This document shows, piece by piece, positions 10,101-18,723 of a stretch of DNA of 64,000 nt. The notes beneath the pieces are model-generated. The model did not search any database. It saw only the letters and a list, made by a program, of their open reading frames with translations, and was not told the DNA's origin. Location: assembly GCA_902825875.1 (NCBI GenBank), contig CADECP010000014.1, forward strand, positions 62,001-126,000. The letters run 5' to 3'. The position numbers were made by a program, and so were the translations under genes. Position 1 is the stretch's first letter. Every line of letters starts with the position of its first letter. This DNA comes from an uncultured Acidobacteriota bacterium (GTDB lineage: Bacteria > Acidobacteriota > Blastocatellia > RBC074).

Positions 10101-13100
10101 GAACGTCCACATTGACGATCAGCTTCACCAATCCGAACGCCTTCACGCTGAACGGACTGGCGATCACGGACAGCTTCCCCGCTGGTTTGGAAGTCGCGGC
10201 AACTCCGGCGGCAACCAACACTTGCGGGGGCACGTTTAGCCCGACGCCAGCGGCAACCGCCATCAGCTTGAGCGGCGGTTCGCTGATATTCAGCGGCACG
10301 TGCTCAATTTCGGTCGCGGTCAGAGGCACGACTGCCGGAGCCAAACCCAACGTCACCGGCAACGTCAGTTCAACTGAATCCGGCGCAGGCGGAACGGCGA
10401 GCGCGATATTGAATGTCTTCGCGCCACCAACCGTGTCGAAGGTTTTCGTTCCGACCAGCGTTGCGTTGAATGGTCAATCCACGCTGAACATTGTCATCAC
10501 CAATCCGGCTGGCAATCCAGGCGGACTGACCGGCATCGCCATCAGCGACACATTCCCGGCGGGTCTGGAAGTTTCCAGTCCGCTGGTTTCGTCAAATTCC
10601 TGCGGCGGAACTTTTGCTCCGACAATCGGCGCGACCAGCATCAGCTTGACCGGCGGCGCAATTGCGACGGCGGGCAATAGCTGCACGATCAGTGTCAACG
10701 TTCGCGGCACAACGGCGGGTGCGAAAAACAACGTCACCGGCACAGTCAGTTCGACCGAAGGCGGAACCGGATTGACGGCAACGGCAACGTTAAACGTCTT
10801 TGCTCCGCCAACCGTGACCAAGGCCTTTTCGCCAACCGGAGTTGCGATCAACGGAACTTCGACATTGACGATCACCATCACCAATCCGGCCACGAATCCG
10901 GCTGGAATCACTGGCGTGGCAATCAGCGATACTTTCCCGGCTGGAATGGAAGTTCACACGACTCCGGGAGCGACCAACACTTGCGGCGGCACGTTCAGTC
11001 CGGTGGCGGCGGCGACAAGCATCAACCTGACCGGCGGAGCGATTGCGACAGCGGGCGGAAGCTGTTCAATCAGCGTCACCGTCAGAGGCACAACCGCCGG
11101 AGTCAAAAACAACGTCACCGGCACAGTGTCTTCGACCGAAGGCGGCACAGGTTTGACGGCTTCGGCGACTTTGACCGTCGCGGCGGCGCCGACTGTGGCC
11201 AAGAGCTTCTCGCCGACTTCCATCGTACTCAACGGCACGTCAACGCTGACGATCAGCTTCACCAATCCGAACGCCTTCCCGTTGACGGGGTTGGCGATCA
11301 CCGACAGCTTCCCCGCTGGCTTGGAAGTCGCAGCGACTCCGGCGGCGGTCAACACTTGCGGAGGCACGTTCAACCCGCTGGCAGCCGCAACCGCCATCAG
11401 CTTGTCCGGCGGTTCGCTGACATCCAGCGGCAATTGCTCAATCAGCGTCGCGGTCAAAGGCACAACCGCCGGAGCCAAACCCAACATCACTGGCAACGTC
11501 AGCACGACCGAATCCGGCGCGGGCGGAACGGCGAATGCGACGTTAAATGTCTTCGCTCCGCCGACGATCACCAAGGCGTTTGCGCCAACCATCGTCGCGC
11601 TCAACGGAACTTCAATCTTGACGCTCACCATCACCAATCCGGCGGCCAATCCGGCTGGCGTGACCGGCGTGGTGGTCAGCGACGTTTTCCCTGCCGGTTT
11701 GGAAGTTCACACAACTCCGGGAGCGAACAACACTTGCGGCGGATCGTTCGCCGCGCCAGCCGGAGCAACCAACATCGCCTTGACCGGCGGAGCGATTGCG
11801 ACTGCCGGCGGAAGCTGTTCCGTCAGCGTCACCGTCAGAGGCACAACTCCCGGAGCCAAGCCCAACACCACAGGCGCAGTCAGTTCGACTGAAGGCGGCG
11901 CGGGCTTGACGGCTTCGGCCACGTTGAACGTTTTCGCTCCGCCGACGGTGGCGAAATCGTTCTCGCCGAATTCGATCCAACTCAACAACACGTCTACGCT
12001 GACGATCACCATTACGAATCCGGCGACGAATTCCGGCGGAGTGACCGGCGTGGCGATCAACGACGCTTTCCCGGCTGGTTTGGAAGTTGACGCGGTTCCG
12101 ATGGCCACGAACACTTGCGGCGGCACGTTCACCGCAGTGGCAGCGGCCACCAGCATCAACCTGACCGGCGGAGCGATTGCGACCGCTGGCGGATCGTGTT
12201 CGATCAGCGTCAAAGTCAAAGGCACGACTCAAGGGCTGAAGACCAACACAACCGGCGCGGTCAGTTCCACCGAAGGCGGCACGGGCTTGACGGCGACTGC
12301 TACGCTGGATGTCATCACCTGCAACAGCATCGTTTGTCCATCGGATGTCTTCACCGCGACGACAGGAAATTCGACAATCGTCAATTATCCAGCTCCGACT
12401 GCGAACGGCATTTGCGGAACGATCACTTGCACCCCCGCTTCCGGCTCGACGTTTAACTTAGGCACGACGACAGTCACCTGCAACAGCAGCATTGGCAATC
12501 AGTCCTGCTCGTTCAACGTGACGGTCAACAGAGTCGGCGGCACAGTGACTGACCCGCTGCTTTGCACCGGACCGGGCAACACCGTTCAGGCGACTCTGGT
12601 CATTACCAACAACGGCAACGTCAATCAGTTGGTCGGTGACACGACGACCTTCACCAATCTGGTCGGAGTTCCTGGAAGCTGTACCGTTTCGCCAAACGTT
12701 GGAACCTGCGCGGTAACGAATGGCAGCTTGACGTACGGCGGCACGCTGACTCCGGGTCAAACGGTGACGATCACCTACTTGACGCAAGCCAGCGATCTGG
12801 CTCAAACCGGCCAGCAGGTTTGTACGAACAACTCTGTCACGTTCAACGGCGGAGCGGCTTTTGCGTTCTCGGTCTGCGACGTGGTGGATTGTCCGGCGAT
12901 CGGGCCAGGCAATCCGTTCCCGGCGCGGTCTGAAGCCAGCGATCAATCGGCGGGTTCGGTGCTGATTTACAACGTTTACACTTCCAGCGCCTCTACGCCG
13001 AACACGCAGAACACCAAAGTCTCGTTGACCAACACGCATCCGGCGTTGTCGTCAACGGTTCACTTGTTCTTCGTGGACGGCAATACCTGCTCAGTTGCAG

Positions 13101-13813
13101 ACAGCTACGTTTGCCTGACCGCAAATCAGACGACCAGCTTCCTGATGTCCGACCTGGATCCGGGCACGACGGGTTATCTGGTGGCTGTGGCAACGGACGC
13201 TTTCGGCTGTCCGATCAATTTCAATTACTTGATTGGCGACGAATACGTGAAATTCGGCAGCGGTCACGCGGCGAATTTGGGAGCGGAAGCGTATTCGGCA
13301 ATTCCGGGAGGTTTGGTCGCCTGCGATCAAAACGCAGTGACCGCGACGATCAACTTCGACGGCACTAGCTACGACCGATTGGCTGCGACATTGGCATTGT
13401 CGAACATTGGCTCAAGAGCCGACGGCAACGACACTTTGCTGATCGTCAACCGTATCGGCGGAAACCTTGGCATCGGAGCGGCCAGCTTAGGAACGCTGTT
13501 CGGCATTCTGTACGACGACAGCGAAAACGCGCTGAGCTTCAACGTGACGGGCGGTTGCCAGTTGCGTTCGAGCTTGACGAACAACTTCCCGCGCACAACG
13601 CCTCGCTTTGAAACCTTCATTCCGGCAGGCAGAACCGGCTGGCTGAAAATCTTCAACCAGACCGGAGCAATCGGAATGACCGGCGCGGCCATCAACTTCA
13701 ACGCAAACGCGGCCAGTTCGGCAGGGGCTTTCAATCAAGGCCACAACCTGCATCACCTGACCTTGAACAGTCAGATGAGCTACGTCATCCCGATCTTCCC
13801 GCCAAGCTGCTAA
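4184..13813 (+). CDS. Giant secreted surface protein with 13 DUF11/DUF7933-like repeats, beta-helix and HYR domain
   Basis: About 3,209 residues from the ATG at 4184, chosen for its AGGAG. Order: a hydrophobic export segment (about 10-28); a DUF11-like domain (about 85-155); a cadherin/tandem-95-like domain ending YNPPPGYEGSDTFTYTL (about 160-230); a long Asn/Thr/Gly-rich right-handed beta-helix region (about 235-900); a REP-derived stretch (961-982); thirteen tandem domains of about 126 residues (1070 to about 2710); a HYR-like domain (about 2712-2785); another DUF11-like unit; and a conserved C-terminal domain (about 2915-3209). Repeats begin 'PPTV-x-K-SFSP', contain 'DSFPAGLEV' and 'NTCGGTF', and end 'TEGGTGLTASATL'. 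A pair of Cys residues per repeat suggests disulfides outside the cytoplasm. No sortase or PEP-CTERM tail was seen. A role in adhesion or surface layers is inference. Confidence 0.85.
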   Translation: MKLRASFQRIVIVALTATLIAAIGLISIQARKANQANAISAQPTTVQPVRAKAKKANAFEDAKEASRFNSSASSMAFEPMMFAPVVTATKSAVRVVTPGAGGDVNGNGFVNPGDTLMYSVVVSNIAAPGVGNDALNVVFTDQLNGDLSLLGTATASPIATNDAYSVLVGNVSISVPMGSGLLANDVNPQGTGTIMASAAALSAQGGNVSVSADGSFTYNPPPGYEGSDTFTYTLTHSNGKMDTATVTLTISGMIWFVNNNAAACTTLAGGCGRLSNPFSSLAAFQALNNGTGNNPASGDNIFIFTGVGNYTGPLTLLSNQKLGGQGMTVSLSSFTGLTPPSFSAALPATSGTRPNILVQNNGANAHNLTLSTGNTLRGFNLENLATGMGGNMTGSALFGTSFNNLTASEMNIVSSAGTAGNCTPAVNLNQGSGTAAINVTLNSVSADKCTNGILLADTTGSFTITGNGNTTVGGNSSGGTIQNTTSHGISLSNTQNISLTNLNIQNSADSGIFGSQVVNFTFDNGTINNSGTSLGAFDSNIAFSDGGVTTATSFVSGTVTITDSVLTLGYYDGVDIQNFTGTISNLTISNNTITSSTSTATSKAPGIRLLAFGSAGSAASVTTATINGNTITNFPSDSGIMFQCGNATSEASPSSTCGSGANPINITNNNISGQSAVNRIGTQGILFNVQGVGTGHFNVSGNSVMHTSGNSISHNVFGDAIVTTTINNNTVVSNNTLGSQGIGGGTSFTTGFTSTPSLTVTVTNNNVSQTDGNGILMVARDLATGSLNISVKNNTVAAPLGGVRPGIRVDAGNATGDNDVCLDISGNTSAGSGGHPGIGLRKQGTSTTVNAFGIEGMAATASPGVEAFVAGLNPAGGGVLLISATSGFTNCGTAPIAAPTEGSSSANATSGSSNGATPSLFARVKQWLTPVFSAFSSSISYVNLDKAFGKVEPTVSAAEHVVPPSGGISSITEALPPKGGTTSIPARTMIVNSRGETRIVPTALLAGELITINGTGSGFTLPAGESTTIMFNATIGAGFTGTAITNQASVSGMGFGPILSNNLMTEVIQPPTISKAFSASFIATGTATSLTFTLTNPNPMEALTQVTFTDNLPTGLVIATPNGILTTCGGTVTAAPGGNTISFNGGTIAQGGSCIVRVDVQGTTEGAKLNTPGAPDSLESNPGANGATVTLNVINAPTLVKNFTPSSVPVNSPSVLSFTITNNSTVFPLNGIGFTDTMPNDVVIATPNGLTGSCGSGTITAIQGTNTVILSGGTLAANSSCSFSVNVTAPTPGTKLNSLSFATTELGPNSGLAESTLRVFAPPTVVKSFSPTGIPVNGTSTLSITITNPAGNPGVLNGIAISDSFPAGLEVSTPLVSSNTCGGTFSPTAGATSIALTGGAIATAGNSCTISVNVRGTTAGAKNNVTGNVSSTEGGTGLTASATLNVFAPPTIAKSFSPTSVAVGGTSTLTLTITNPAGNPAGITGVAVTDSFPAGLEVHTTPGAMNTCGGTFTAAAMATSISLTGGAIASAGGSCLVSVTVKATTGGTKNNVTGTVSSTEGGTGLTASATLSVAQAPTVTKSFSPSTVALNAPSTLTIQFSNSNAFPLTSTAITDSFPAGMEVDATPNATNTCGGTFNPMAGFTALNFSGGTIPANSSCAISVVVKSSIAGVRPNTTGNVSTAESGMGGTGTANLTVIAPPAFSKTFGPSNIPLGAISTLSFTITNNNTTSALNGIGFTDVLPAGLSVSDATTNNVCGTGSVLTVVAATRTITLTGGNLAIGSPMPTTCTIPVTVTGITPGAQVNTTQAITSTEGGTGSTATATLNVFAPTTITKSFSPTGVQVGGTSTLTITITNPAGNPAGVTGVTVSDSFPAGMEVNTTPGATNTCGGTFSPTAAATSISLTGGAIASAGASCSISVVVKATTAGSKLNTTGAVVSTQGGLGLTASATLFVAAPPTAIKSFSPGSIPLNGTSTLTISFTNPNAFTLNGLAITDSFPAGLEVAATPAATNTCGGTFSPTPAATAISLSGGSLIFSGTCSISVAVRGTTAGAKPNVTGNVSSTESGAGGTASAILNVFAPPTVSKVFVPTSVALNGQSTLNIVITNPAGNPGGLTGIAISDTFPAGLEVSSPLVSSNSCGGTFAPTIGATSISLTGGAIATAGNSCTISVNVRGTTAGAKNNVTGTVSSTEGGTGLTATATLNVFAPPTVTKAFSPTGVAINGTSTLTITITNPATNPAGITGVAISDTFPAGMEVHTTPGATNTCGGTFSPVAAATSINLTGGAIATAGGSCSISVTVRGTTAGVKNNVTGTVSSTEGGTGLTASATLTVAAAPTVAKSFSPTSIVLNGTSTLTISFTNPNAFPLTGLAITDSFPAGLEVAATPAAVNTCGGTFNPLAAATAISLSGGSLTSSGNCSISVAVKGTTAGAKPNITGNVSTTESGAGGTANATLNVFAPPTITKAFAPTIVALNGTSILTLTITNPAANPAGVTGVVVSDVFPAGLEVHTTPGANNTCGGSFAAPAGATNIALTGGAIATAGGSCSVSVTVRGTTPGAKPNTTGAVSSTEGGAGLTASATLNVFAPPTVAKSFSPNSIQLNNTSTLTITITNPATNSGGVTGVAINDAFPAGLEVDAVPMATNTCGGTFTAVAAATSINLTGGAIATAGGSCSISVKVKGTTQGLKTNTTGAVSSTEGGTGLTATATLDVITCNSIVCPSDVFTATTGNSTIVNYPAPTANGICGTITCTPASGSTFNLGTTTVTCNSSIGNQSCSFNVTVNRVGGTVTDPLLCTGPGNTVQATLVITNNGNVNQLVGDTTTFTNLVGVPGSCTVSPNVGTCAVTNGSLTYGGTLTPGQTVTITYLTQASDLAQTGQQVCTNNSVTFNGGAAFAFSVCDVVDCPAIGPGNPFPARSEASDQSAGSVLIYNVYTSSASTPNTQNTKVSLTNTHPALSSTVHLFFVDGNTCSVADSYVCLTANQTTSFLMSDLDPGTTGYLVAVATDAFGCPINFNYLIGDEYVKFGSGHAANLGAEAYSAIPGGLVACDQNAVTATINFDGTSYDRLAATLALSNIGSRADGNDTLLIVNRIGGNLGIGAASLGTLFGILYDDSENALSFNVTGGCQLRSSLTNNFPRTTPRFETFIPAGRTGWLKIFNQTGAIGMTGAAINFNANAASSAGAFNQGHNLHHLTLNSQMSYVIPIFPPSC
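7064..7129. repeat. In-frame inverted REP pair (BIME-like) inside the giant protein gene
   Basis: GTAG at 7064-7067 precedes a hairpin (CCGCCT 7070-7075 with AGGCGG 7078-7083). After 25 nt comes a second hairpin (CCGCC 7109-7113 with GGCGG 7118-7122) followed by CTAC at 7125-7128. Two REPs in opposite orientation with GTAG/CTAC marks is the layout of RAYT-mobilised BIMEs. The 66-nt unit is read exactly in frame as 22 codons (VVPPSGG...PPKGGTT). Confidence 0.7.
7391..12315. repeat. Thirteen tandem coding repeats of about 379 bp
   Basis: Domain starts can be followed as PPT-x-x-K-x-F or APT-x-x-K-x-F thirteen times at about 126-codon spacing. Copies 3, 4, 7, 9, 10, 12 and 13 ('NPAGNP' type) and copies 5, 8 and 11 ('NPNAF' type) form two sub-families that partly alternate, which suggests expansion by multi-unit duplication. 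Copies 1, 2 and 6 are the most divergent. High similarity at the DNA level makes the array prone to length change and to mis-assembly. Confidence 0.85.
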
Positions 13814-13820
13814 CCAACAA

Positions 13821-13911
13821 TGTATGGGTGCAAAATTTTGCGTCCATACAATCACAGAGGCCGGAATGATCAAGCTTCTCGACATGAGAAACTTGATCAT
13901 TCCGGCCTTTT
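13821..13911 (+). terminator. Double hairpin terminator after the giant gene
   Basis: Directly after the stop codon lies a near-perfect palindrome (13821-13850) with arms TGTATGG/CCATACA and an inner GCAAAATTTTGC. A 17-bp perfect stem follows (13858-13874 with 13892-13908, arm AGGCCGGAATGATCAAG), then TTTT. The second hairpin is a classical intrinsic terminator. Confidence 0.85.
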
Positions 13912-14279
13912 CTATTCGGTCAGAAGCAACACAAAATACCTGAATAAACTGGAAACCCATCCAGAACAATTCAGATAATTCAATCACTTTTCCAGAAATC
14001 TGGATAAACTTTGACAACACATTCTGCCAAACAACCGTAAATCCTTTATCTTTCAATCCCAAACCCAGTCAATCCAATAAGGCACAATCATTGCCTGTTT
14101 TTTTCTGTCCCAAAGTTCGTTTTCCCGACAAATTTTCACAACAAGAAACTGAATCGCTCAAGTCATCGGTGAGTCCAAGCCGATTGGCAGAGAAATTCCC
14201 CCAATTAAGACCAAATCCTTGAAGGGCTTTTCAGAGCGAATTACCAATTTCCCAAATTCTAAATTTCCGGAGGTCTGTT
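13912..14279. other. Upstream region of the TonB-dependent receptor gene
   Basis: About 370 bases, visibly A+T-richer than the neighbouring genes, with no convincing open frame and no tRNA. It should hold the receptor promoter. GGAGG at 14269-14273 is the ribosome binding site for the ATG at 14280. Confidence 0.5.
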
Positions 14280-17200
14280 ATGAAATTTCGCAGTCTCGCG
14301 CGCTCAGCAATGGTCTTCACAGTTCTGATGCTGCTTGGCTCTATGGCACTGGCCCAGGTATCGCGCAGCAGTTTAACGGGACTGGTTAATGACCCGAATG
14401 GCGCTGCGGTTTCAGGCGCTAAAGTGGTCGCCAAAAACATCGAAACAGGTGAAGAGTATCAAACTACCACCACTACCCAGGGCGCTTACACGTTTGCATC
14501 AATCGCGCCCGGCCTTTATTCAGTCAAGGTCGAAGCCACAGGCTTCAAACGATTGGAAGCTCAAGGAATTACCATCGAAATTGCTATCCCGGCGACGTTG
14601 AACCTGACCTTGCAGGTCGGTGAAGTCAGCGAAGCGGTTGTGGTCAGCGCTGAAGCACAAGAGATGTTGAATACAACATCTGCAACGTTGACCAAGGTCA
14701 TCAGCACCCGACAAGTTCAGGATTTACCATTGACCGGACGAAATCCGCTTGATCTTATTCGCCTGTCGGCTGGAATTTCCGTCACCGGAGATGACGCTCG
14801 AGGCGCCAGTGTCGGTGGTTTGCGCGGTTCGGCGACCAACGTTACCCAGGACGGTATCAACGCGATGGACAACTTCGTCAAAACGAGTTCGTTTTTCGCA
14901 ATCAGCGCGCCGTCCTTGAACTCCACCGACGAGTTCAGCATTTCGGTGGGAACCAACGGTTCCGAATCCGGTCGCGGCGTCGCCCAAGTCAGAATGGTCA
15001 CCAAAACCGGCACCAATGATTTCCACGGCACTCTGTTCTGGCAACACCGCAACGACGCCCTCAACGCCAACACCTTTTTCAACAATCTTTCGGGAGTTGC
15101 CAGACAAAAAATCCGGCAAAACTTCTTTGGCGGCACAATCGGCGGCCCGATCCGGCTTCCGAAGAAGGCCTTTGGGCCAGCCGCCTACGATGGACGCGAT
15201 AAGAGCCACTTCTTCTTTTCGTACGAAGGTTTCCGCGAACCATTTTCGGTGACTCGCAATCGCACGGTACTGACCGAACAAGCGCGTCAGGGAATTTATC
15301 GGTACACGGATGCAAGCGGCGCAACCCAATCATTGAATATCTTTTCCATCGGCAACCGACAAGGCGCTAACCCACTTGTCGCCAACTTGCTCAAAGACAT
15401 TCCGCTTCCGAACAACACAGAACTCGGAGATGGATTGAATACAGCCGGCTACCGTTACAATGCCAACGGTTCGGGGCCGAACGACAAATACGTCGGACGC
15501 TTTGACCAACAACTTCTCCAAAACTCCGAAATCGGCTCACACAGACTGGAATTTGTCTACAATTACGCCAAGTTCTTGCTCACTCCCGACACTTTCAATG
15601 GCCTTGATGCGCCATTCCTTGGTGGTACCAACGCAATTCAATCTTCCAAACGCACTTTGGTGACAGCGGCAATTCATTCGACCTTTGGTTCGCGCATGAC
15701 CAACGAAGTACGTGTCGGCCACCAGCGCGCACCTGTTGGATTCATTCGAGAATCAAACCCATCACAACCTTTTGTTGTCTTCCCAACCATCACGACGCCT
15801 AACAATACCTTTATGTCACAGGGACGTAATACGATGGTGTATCAGTATATTGATAACTTCTCGCTTGTGGCGGGAGCGCATTCGTGGCGCTTTGGCGGTG
15901 ACTTCCAATCCATTACAGCGGCGACGTTCAATGATGCTGGAATCAATCCGACAATCAACATTGGCACGAATGCGGCAAATCCGGATGGAATTCTGAACTC
16001 CCAGTTTCCAAACCTTCCGGCTGGTGCGACAGGCGTCGGTATCGCTGACCGTGGGCGCGCCATTTACCGTATTTTGACCGGGTTGCTGGGAAGCTCCAGC
16101 GCTACTTTCAACGTGACAAGTCCGACTTCGGGATTCGTGCCCGGAGCCACGCGTGATCGCACGTTCAAACAACGTATGGTCAGCCTTTATGCTCAAGATT
16201 CCTGGCGCGTGCGACGCAACTTTACCTTCGGTTATGGCGTGCGTTGGGAATTTCAGGGAGTCCCATTTGAATCGAAAGGCGTCGCCATCCAGCCTGTCGG
16301 CGGTCTTGATGGCGTATACGGCGTTTCCGGACGCGACAACCTGTTTAATCCGGGGGTGCGAAGAGGCCCAGCCGCTACCGTCATTGATTTCGTCAATGGA
16401 ACCACCGGCAAAAAGCTTTACCAAGACGATTGGAACAATTTTGCGCCTTTCCTGAGCATTGCCTGGTCGCCTAATTTTGAAGGTGGCCCGCTCCGCTGGT
16501 TGTTCGGCGCAGAAGGCAAAACCTCCTTCCGCGGCGGATATTCGATCTCGTATCTGCAGGAAGGTTTCACCGTCGTCAGCAACGCGCTTGGCGTCGGTAC
16601 GACCAATCCCGGATTGATCCAGACGGCGGCCAACAACGTGCCGACTGGGGTGCTGACCGGAGCTGGAGTCCCTCTGGTGACGCCGACCTTTGGCATTCCA
16701 ACCACAGATGCAGCAAACTTTGCGATCAACAACAACAACGGCATTTATGCGTTTGACCAGAACCTGCGCACTCCGTATGTGCAGCAATGGTCGTTTGGCA
16801 TAGGCCGTCAACTGGGAAATGCCACAGCACTGGAAGTCCGATACGTCGGCAATCACGCTGTCAAGCTGTTTCGTGGAGTCAACTACAACGAAGTCAACAT
16901 CTTCGAGAATGGATTCCTGAATGAATTCTTGAACGCACAAAAGAATCTGACTGCAAACGGCGGGGGAAGTTTTGCGCCGGGTGCGGCGGGAACTGTGCCG
17001 TTGCCGACTCTTTCGACGCTGTTTGCAGGACTGTCGGCCGCCAATGGATTTTCCAACGCAACGCTGATCAACAACCTGACCAACAACAATGTCGGTGCGA
17101 TGGCTTTCACGTTGGCGAACAGTCCCGTTTACCGAGCCAACCGCGCGAACCTGACCTTCAACGGTCAGCCTTCGCCGAACTTTTTCCTTGCCAACCCGAA

Positions 17201-18050
17201 CGCTTCGTTTGCTCAGGGGCTGACCAACGGATCATTCTCAAACTACAATTCGTTGCAGGTTGAACTGAACCGCCGTATGGCGAAAGGGCTGTCTGGTGGC
17301 TTCAGTTACACCTTCAGCAAGGCAATCACCGATAGCGCCGGTCAAGGCAACTCGCAAAGTACGCTTGAATCCTACCGCACCTTCAGGGACATTCGCCTGG
17401 ATCGCTCGCGGTCATCGTTTGACCAAACACACCGTGTCGTCGGCCAATACATCTATGAACTGCCGGTCGGATCTGGCAGAAAATGGTTGAACTCTATTCC
17501 GGTGTTGAGCAAAGCACTGGAAGGCTGGCAAGTCGGCAACATCATCTCCTGGCAAACTGGTACGCCGATCACTGTTTATTCGGGACGATCCACGTTTAAC
17601 CAGTTCAATCCGGGACTCAATCCGGTACAACTTTCGGGGATCAGTTTTGAGGAATACCGCAAAAACACTGGAATCTTCAAAACCTCGTCGGGGGTATTCT
17701 TCGTCAATCCGAATCTCTTGAATGTGACGACCAACACTCGCGGACAAGCGACAGGAGCTACAATCAAACCGGGTTTCTTCGAATCTCCCGCTCCGGGCAC
17801 CTTTGGCAATTTCCCACGCAATGCGATGGTTGGGCCGTCCTTTTCACAGTGGGACTTCAGCCTCATTAAACGCACGAAGCTCACCGAAACTGCCAACGTC
17901 GAATTCCGGACGACCTTCTACAATGCCTTCAACCAAGCCAACTTTGTATTTGGCGACATTGGGGCTTTCGATGCGGCAAACTTTGGCCGTATCACTGGTC
18001 AGCGAGGCTCACCTCGTGTTATCCACTTCATTCTGCAGATCAACTTCTAA
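14280..18050 (+). CDS. TonB-dependent receptor, Oar-like, with carboxypeptidase-regulatory N-domain
   Basis: 1,256 residues. A signal peptide (about 1-26, ending LAQ) is followed by a carboxypeptidase-regulatory-like domain (about 30-110, SSLTGLVNDPNGAAVSGAKV ... YTFASIAPGLYSVKVEATGF). A plug-like domain (about 125-235, with LPLTGRNPLDLIRLSAG and GLRGSATNVTQDGINAMD) comes next, then a long beta-barrel of alternating aromatic strands (for example LYAQDSWRVRRNFTFGYGVRW) ending in a terminal Phe, as expected for outer-membrane insertion. This is the Oar/TonB-dependent architecture expanded in Acidobacteriota. The substrate cannot be told; carbohydrate or peptide uptake is the usual guess. GGAGG lies 6 nt before the ATG. 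A clear terminator follows, so it is monocistronic. Confidence 0.9.
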   Translation: MKFRSLARSAMVFTVLMLLGSMALAQVSRSSLTGLVNDPNGAAVSGAKVVAKNIETGEEYQTTTTTQGAYTFASIAPGLYSVKVEATGFKRLEAQGITIEIAIPATLNLTLQVGEVSEAVVVSAEAQEMLNTTSATLTKVISTRQVQDLPLTGRNPLDLIRLSAGISVTGDDARGASVGGLRGSATNVTQDGINAMDNFVKTSSFFAISAPSLNSTDEFSISVGTNGSESGRGVAQVRMVTKTGTNDFHGTLFWQHRNDALNANTFFNNLSGVARQKIRQNFFGGTIGGPIRLPKKAFGPAAYDGRDKSHFFFSYEGFREPFSVTRNRTVLTEQARQGIYRYTDASGATQSLNIFSIGNRQGANPLVANLLKDIPLPNNTELGDGLNTAGYRYNANGSGPNDKYVGRFDQQLLQNSEIGSHRLEFVYNYAKFLLTPDTFNGLDAPFLGGTNAIQSSKRTLVTAAIHSTFGSRMTNEVRVGHQRAPVGFIRESNPSQPFVVFPTITTPNNTFMSQGRNTMVYQYIDNFSLVAGAHSWRFGGDFQSITAATFNDAGINPTINIGTNAANPDGILNSQFPNLPAGATGVGIADRGRAIYRILTGLLGSSSATFNVTSPTSGFVPGATRDRTFKQRMVSLYAQDSWRVRRNFTFGYGVRWEFQGVPFESKGVAIQPVGGLDGVYGVSGRDNLFNPGVRRGPAATVIDFVNGTTGKKLYQDDWNNFAPFLSIAWSPNFEGGPLRWLFGAEGKTSFRGGYSISYLQEGFTVVSNALGVGTTNPGLIQTAANNVPTGVLTGAGVPLVTPTFGIPTTDAANFAINNNNGIYAFDQNLRTPYVQQWSFGIGRQLGNATALEVRYVGNHAVKLFRGVNYNEVNIFENGFLNEFLNAQKNLTANGGGSFAPGAAGTVPLPTLSTLFAGLSAANGFSNATLINNLTNNNVGAMAFTLANSPVYRANRANLTFNGQPSPNFFLANPNASFAQGLTNGSFSNYNSLQVELNRRMAKGLSGGFSYTFSKAITDSAGQGNSQSTLESYRTFRDIRLDRSRSSFDQTHRVVGQYIYELPVGSGRKWLNSIPVLSKALEGWQVGNIISWQTGTPITVYSGRSTFNQFNPGLNPVQLSGISFEEYRKNTGIFKTSSGVFFVNPNLLNVTTNTRGQATGATIKPGFFESPAPGTFGNFPRNAMVGPSFSQWDFSLIKRTKLTETANVEFRTTFYNAFNQANFVFGDIGAFDAANFGRITGQRGSPRVIHFILQINF

Positions 18051-18087
18051 GTTCAAACGATTAGAAGTTGAGTGCAAATAGCTCAAG

Positions 18088-18136
18088 AGCCTGATTGGTG
18101 TAAGAGTTTTTTCTTCTATGCCAATCAGGCTTTTTG
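18088..18136 (+). terminator. Rho-independent terminator
   Basis: 11-bp perfect stem (18088-18098 with 18121-18131, arm AGCCTGATTGG) followed by a run of T. It lies 37 nt after the receptor stop codon. Confidence 0.85.
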
Positions 18137-18723
18137 TTTCTGTGCTGTTTAGATTGAGTCAGTATGCTTGCGAAATTTTGACGCTGCTTGCAATTGCCGG
18201 TCATTTCAACCCGCCCAAGTCACTCCATTGAAGCCTGACAGGTCGTTTTGCTACACATATTTTGCCAATAAGAACTTTAGCCACTTTTTGACTCAATTGT
18301 TACTATCTTCTTGTAGAAAAAACGGCTGATGCCGGATTGCAGGAAAAAAAATTGGATGGAATTGGCCTTATCATTGGTTTATCACCACAATCTCATACAG
18401 TTATTTTCTTAGCATTATCAATGCTTTAGCGTCGCAAATGCCTTTCTATTACGCACAATCAAATTTATTTTGCCAATAACGAATTATTGGCACGCCAGAT
18501 GCTGCCCTCCTGATTTGAAGAGTTATCCTTTAATTCACTAACAACCAACCAGTCATTTTTTGTTTTACGTCCGGTCAAAATCCGCAATTTCGGAAAAGCT
18601 GATCGGCCAATCAAGCATAGCGGCTAAAGCTAAGCAACGGTTGACTCAAAAGTTTGTGTGTTCCCATTTGGGCGCGCTTGGCAGTTAAACCCAATTGTTG
18701 AAAGCAGATTAACGAGGAAAGTT
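18137..18723. other. Long A+T-rich upstream region with a repeated GCCAATAA motif
   Basis: About 590 bases without a credible gene ahead of the radical SAM gene. TTGCCAATAA occurs at about 18262 and again at about 18470. The second copy forms a perfect 9-bp palindrome (TGCCAATAA 18471-18479, loop CGAA, TTATTGGCA 18484-18492), which may be an operator. TTGACT at 18641-18646 could be a -35 box, but no good -10 follows. Confidence 0.4.

Noticed and set aside
7663..12232. Several long minus-strand frames (up to 328 codons) under the giant gene
   Set aside because: They repeat with the same period as the coding repeats and are antisense shadows of them.
7391..12315. CRISPR-like array
   Set aside because: The period is about 379 bp, there are no spacers, and the repeats are translated protein domains.
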